A DNA stretch of 64,000 bases, taken from Pseudomonas putida. Its GTDB lineage: Bacteria > Pseudomonadota > Gammaproteobacteria > Pseudomonadales > Pseudomonadaceae. A program made the translations under genes and the position numbers. Below are positions 62,339 to 64,000 of this stretch, in pieces. The notes under the pieces were generated by a model. It ran no database searches, was not told where the DNA came from, and saw nothing but the letters and a program-made list of their open reading frames with translations. Numbering within the stretch: the first letter of the stretch is position 1; every line of letters starts with the position of its first letter. The DNA lies in assembly GCA_029953615.1 (NCBI GenBank), contig CP124529.1:5606494-5670493 (forward strand). The letters are read 5' to 3'.

Positions 62339-62776
62339 TCATGCTCCTGGGAATAGGTGACGAACCACGAAGACCGTGGCAAAGCCAGCCGCCATGAAGC
62401 ACAACGTCGCCACTGCCGAGCGCGGGGACAGGCGAGACAGGCCGCACACCCCATGGCCGCTGGTGCAGCCACTGCCATACCGGGTACCCAGGCCCACCAG
62501 AAGCCCCGCGACCATGAGCAACCAGGGGGCCGTACTGAAATGCACCGGCGGCATCGCCGAGAACACTCGCCACAACAGTGGCGCCGCAATGATGCCCAGC
62601 AGGAACGACAGCTTCTCGCCTCGCCCTCCCCCCTCGCGCTGCAACAGCGAGCCGAGCAGGCCACTGATGCCGGCAATGCGCCCGTTCGCCACCACGAACA
62701 GCCCGGCGGCCAGGCCGATCAGTGCCCCACCTGCCAGTGCCGACCACGGTGTGAAGGCAGCCATATCAACATGCAT
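62339..62776 (-). CDS. YeeE/YedE family membrane protein
   Basis: A 145-residue membrane protein. MHVDMAAFTPWSALAGGALI, LAAGLFVVANGRIAGISGLL and the cysteine-bearing YGSGCTSGHGVCGLSRLSPR (GC and GVCG motifs) are YeeE/YedE signatures, thought to move thiosulfate or sulfur equivalents. GGGAG precedes the ATG at 62776. It is the first gene of a two-gene operon with the DUF6691-type partner. Confidence 0.87.
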   Translation of the reverse strand: MHVDMAAFTPWSALAGGALIGLAAGLFVVANGRIAGISGLLGSLLQREGGGRGEKLSFLLGIIAAPLLWRVFSAMPPVHFSTAPWLLMVAGLLVGLGTRYGSGCTSGHGVCGLSRLSPRSAVATLCFMAAGFATVFVVRHLFPGA

Positions 62777-63014
62777 CTCAGTGCTCCCTATCGACCTGCA
62801 GAATTGAACCGGCTCCATCTTAACGCCGTGCCTGAACCACCGGAACCACCCCATCGCGGCGCCGCTTCTGCCCATGGACAGCCAATGATTGCTGCTAGAC
62901 TTTGGAGACCTGTTCAGGATTCCATGACGCTGGATTGCCGGTTCAGCTCGGCTGAGTTCCGTTGTTCTTCAGGCCTACCTTCTGCACATGACCTTTGCCG
63001 ACAAAGGTGCCGAT

Positions 63015-64000
63015 ATGTCTGAGTCCAGAAAACAGTCGAGCAAACCGCTACCCGAGATCATTGACGACCTCCGTGAAGACAAGGTGTTTCACTCGCGCAA
63101 GGAGCGGCTGGAAGCCGGCAAGCAGTTGCGCGACAGCGTGCCGCGGTCCGCACATGGGGTATGGAAAACCACTTCGAAACACCGCGACCCTGTGCAATTG
63201 CTGGAGCAGTCCAACCGTCACCGGCATCCGGAGCTGGTACCGGTGCGTTATGGTCGCATGCTTCGCAGCCCTTTTACCTTCCTGCGCGGCTCGGCAGGCT
63301 TGATGGCGCGCGACCTCGCCACACTCCCCTGCACCGGCATCCGTGTTCAGGCCTGCGGCGATTGCCATCTGCTGAACTTCGGCTTGTTCGCCACCCCTGA
63401 GCGCAACCTGATCTTTGATATCAACGATTTCGACGAGACGCTGCCTGCCCCGTGGGAGTGGGACATCAAACGGTTGGCGGTAAGTTTTGCCGTCGCGTCC
63501 CTGGGACAACCGGCTTGACAGCAAGCTAGCCCGGCAGCTCGCCATGGCGTGTGTGAGTGCCTACCGCACGCGCATGCGGGAGCTGTCGCAAATGAGCCCG
63601 CTGGACATATGGTACGACCGGCTGGATGCGCAAACGCTGATCGACATGGCCCCCAGCCCGAAATACCGCAAGGCACGTGAAGAGTTGATGGCCAAAGCCC
63701 GGACCCGCATCGGCGATTACCTCTATCCGCAGATCAGCGACGAAGTCGGTGGCAGGCGCCGTCTGGTCGACCAGCCGCCCATCCTGTTCCATGTTCATGA
63801 AAGCGGGTTCGCCGAGCGTGTGAAGCTGGCGCTTGAAGACTACCGCGCTTCCCTGCTACCCGAGCGACGCGTTCTCTATGACCGGTATCGCCTGGAAGAC
63901 TTTGCAGTAAAGGCAGTAGGGATTGGCAGCGTAGGCACTTTCTGCTTCGTCGGTTTGTTTTTCTCGGCAGAGAACAATCCGTTGCTGCTGCAATTCAAGG
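63015..64000 (+). pseudogene. DUF2252 domain protein, frameshifted and cut by window edge
   Basis: The first frame encodes MSESRKQSSKPLPEIIDDLR, then YGRMLRSPFTFLRGSAGLMA, VQACGDCHLLNFGLFATPER and FDINDFDETLPAPWEWDIKR, all DUF2252 hallmarks (kinase-like fold suspected). It stops at 63518. The next frame continues DNRLDSKLARQLAMACVSAY and ILFHVHESGFAERVKLALED to the window end. One base too many in CCCTGGG (63499-63505) explains the break. The start at 63015 is preceded by AAAGGTG. Function unknown. Confidence 0.78.

Overview
The window looks like a chromosomal segment of a Pseudomonas of the P. putida group. The evidence is GC-rich coding DNA, typical P. putida REP palindromes (half-site core GCCGGCAAGCCAGCTCCCAC) in many intergenic gaps, a ureD-ureA-ureB gene order, and a divergent mexS-mexT pair. 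No rRNA, tRNA or CRISPR array was recognised.

Layout. 1-8 kb: end of a urease operon (ureD, ureA, partial ureB), a solitary tyrosine recombinase, an NnrS membrane protein, and a FAN1-type nuclease overlapping an XPD/DinG-like Fe-S helicase that carries a frameshift. 8.3-18.6 kb: a sugar-acid catabolic cluster with two MFS transporters, FAH-family, Ldh-family and altronate/galactarate-dehydratase-family enzymes, an L-fuconate-dehydratase-type enolase and two paralogous LysR regulators. 18.8-21.6 kb: an unknown 461-residue protein coupled to a MocR-like regulator that lacks the PLP lysine. 22.1-24.2 kb: mexS and mexT homologues.

24.3-38.7 kb: a lower-GC accessory island bounded by two near-identical 21-bp direct repeats. 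It is dense in defence or toxin-type genes: a zinc-ribbon/HEPN-like protein (frameshifted), an XRE regulator, a 1358-residue KAP P-loop NTPase, a RES-domain toxin (frameshifted), a membrane protein (frameshifted), a PIN-like protein (nonsense plus frameshift), a two-gene module ending in an XRE-ImmA/IrrE protein (RosmerTA-like), an IS5 transposase fragment and a PrlF-YhaV toxin-antitoxin pair. 38.7-42.5 kb is also accessory: a divergent LysR/cupin pair, an integrase C-terminal fragment and an orphan amino-acid-binding protein.

42.6-54.1 kb: an amino-acid permease facing a MocR-DadA-like-RidA operon, then an MHS transporter, a C45 acyltransferase/hydrolase, a LysR regulator, a periplasmic amidohydrolase and a TorF-type porin, which together look like an amide or peptide utilisation locus. 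54.2-57.9 kb: an arsRBCH operon followed by fused remnants of arsO- and arsN-like genes. 58.3-60.2 kb: a DUF3455 secreted protein followed by an ECF sigma/anti-sigma pair. 60.4-64 kb: a MerR remnant, an NAD(P)H oxidoreductase, an etfB fragment, two YeeE/YedE proteins (one frameshifted) and a partial, frameshifted DUF2252 gene.

Seven genes can be restored to full length by a one-base change, most of them in or next to short homopolymers. Some of these breaks may be sequencing errors rather than real pseudogenes; the in-frame TAG in the PIN-like gene cannot be explained that way.
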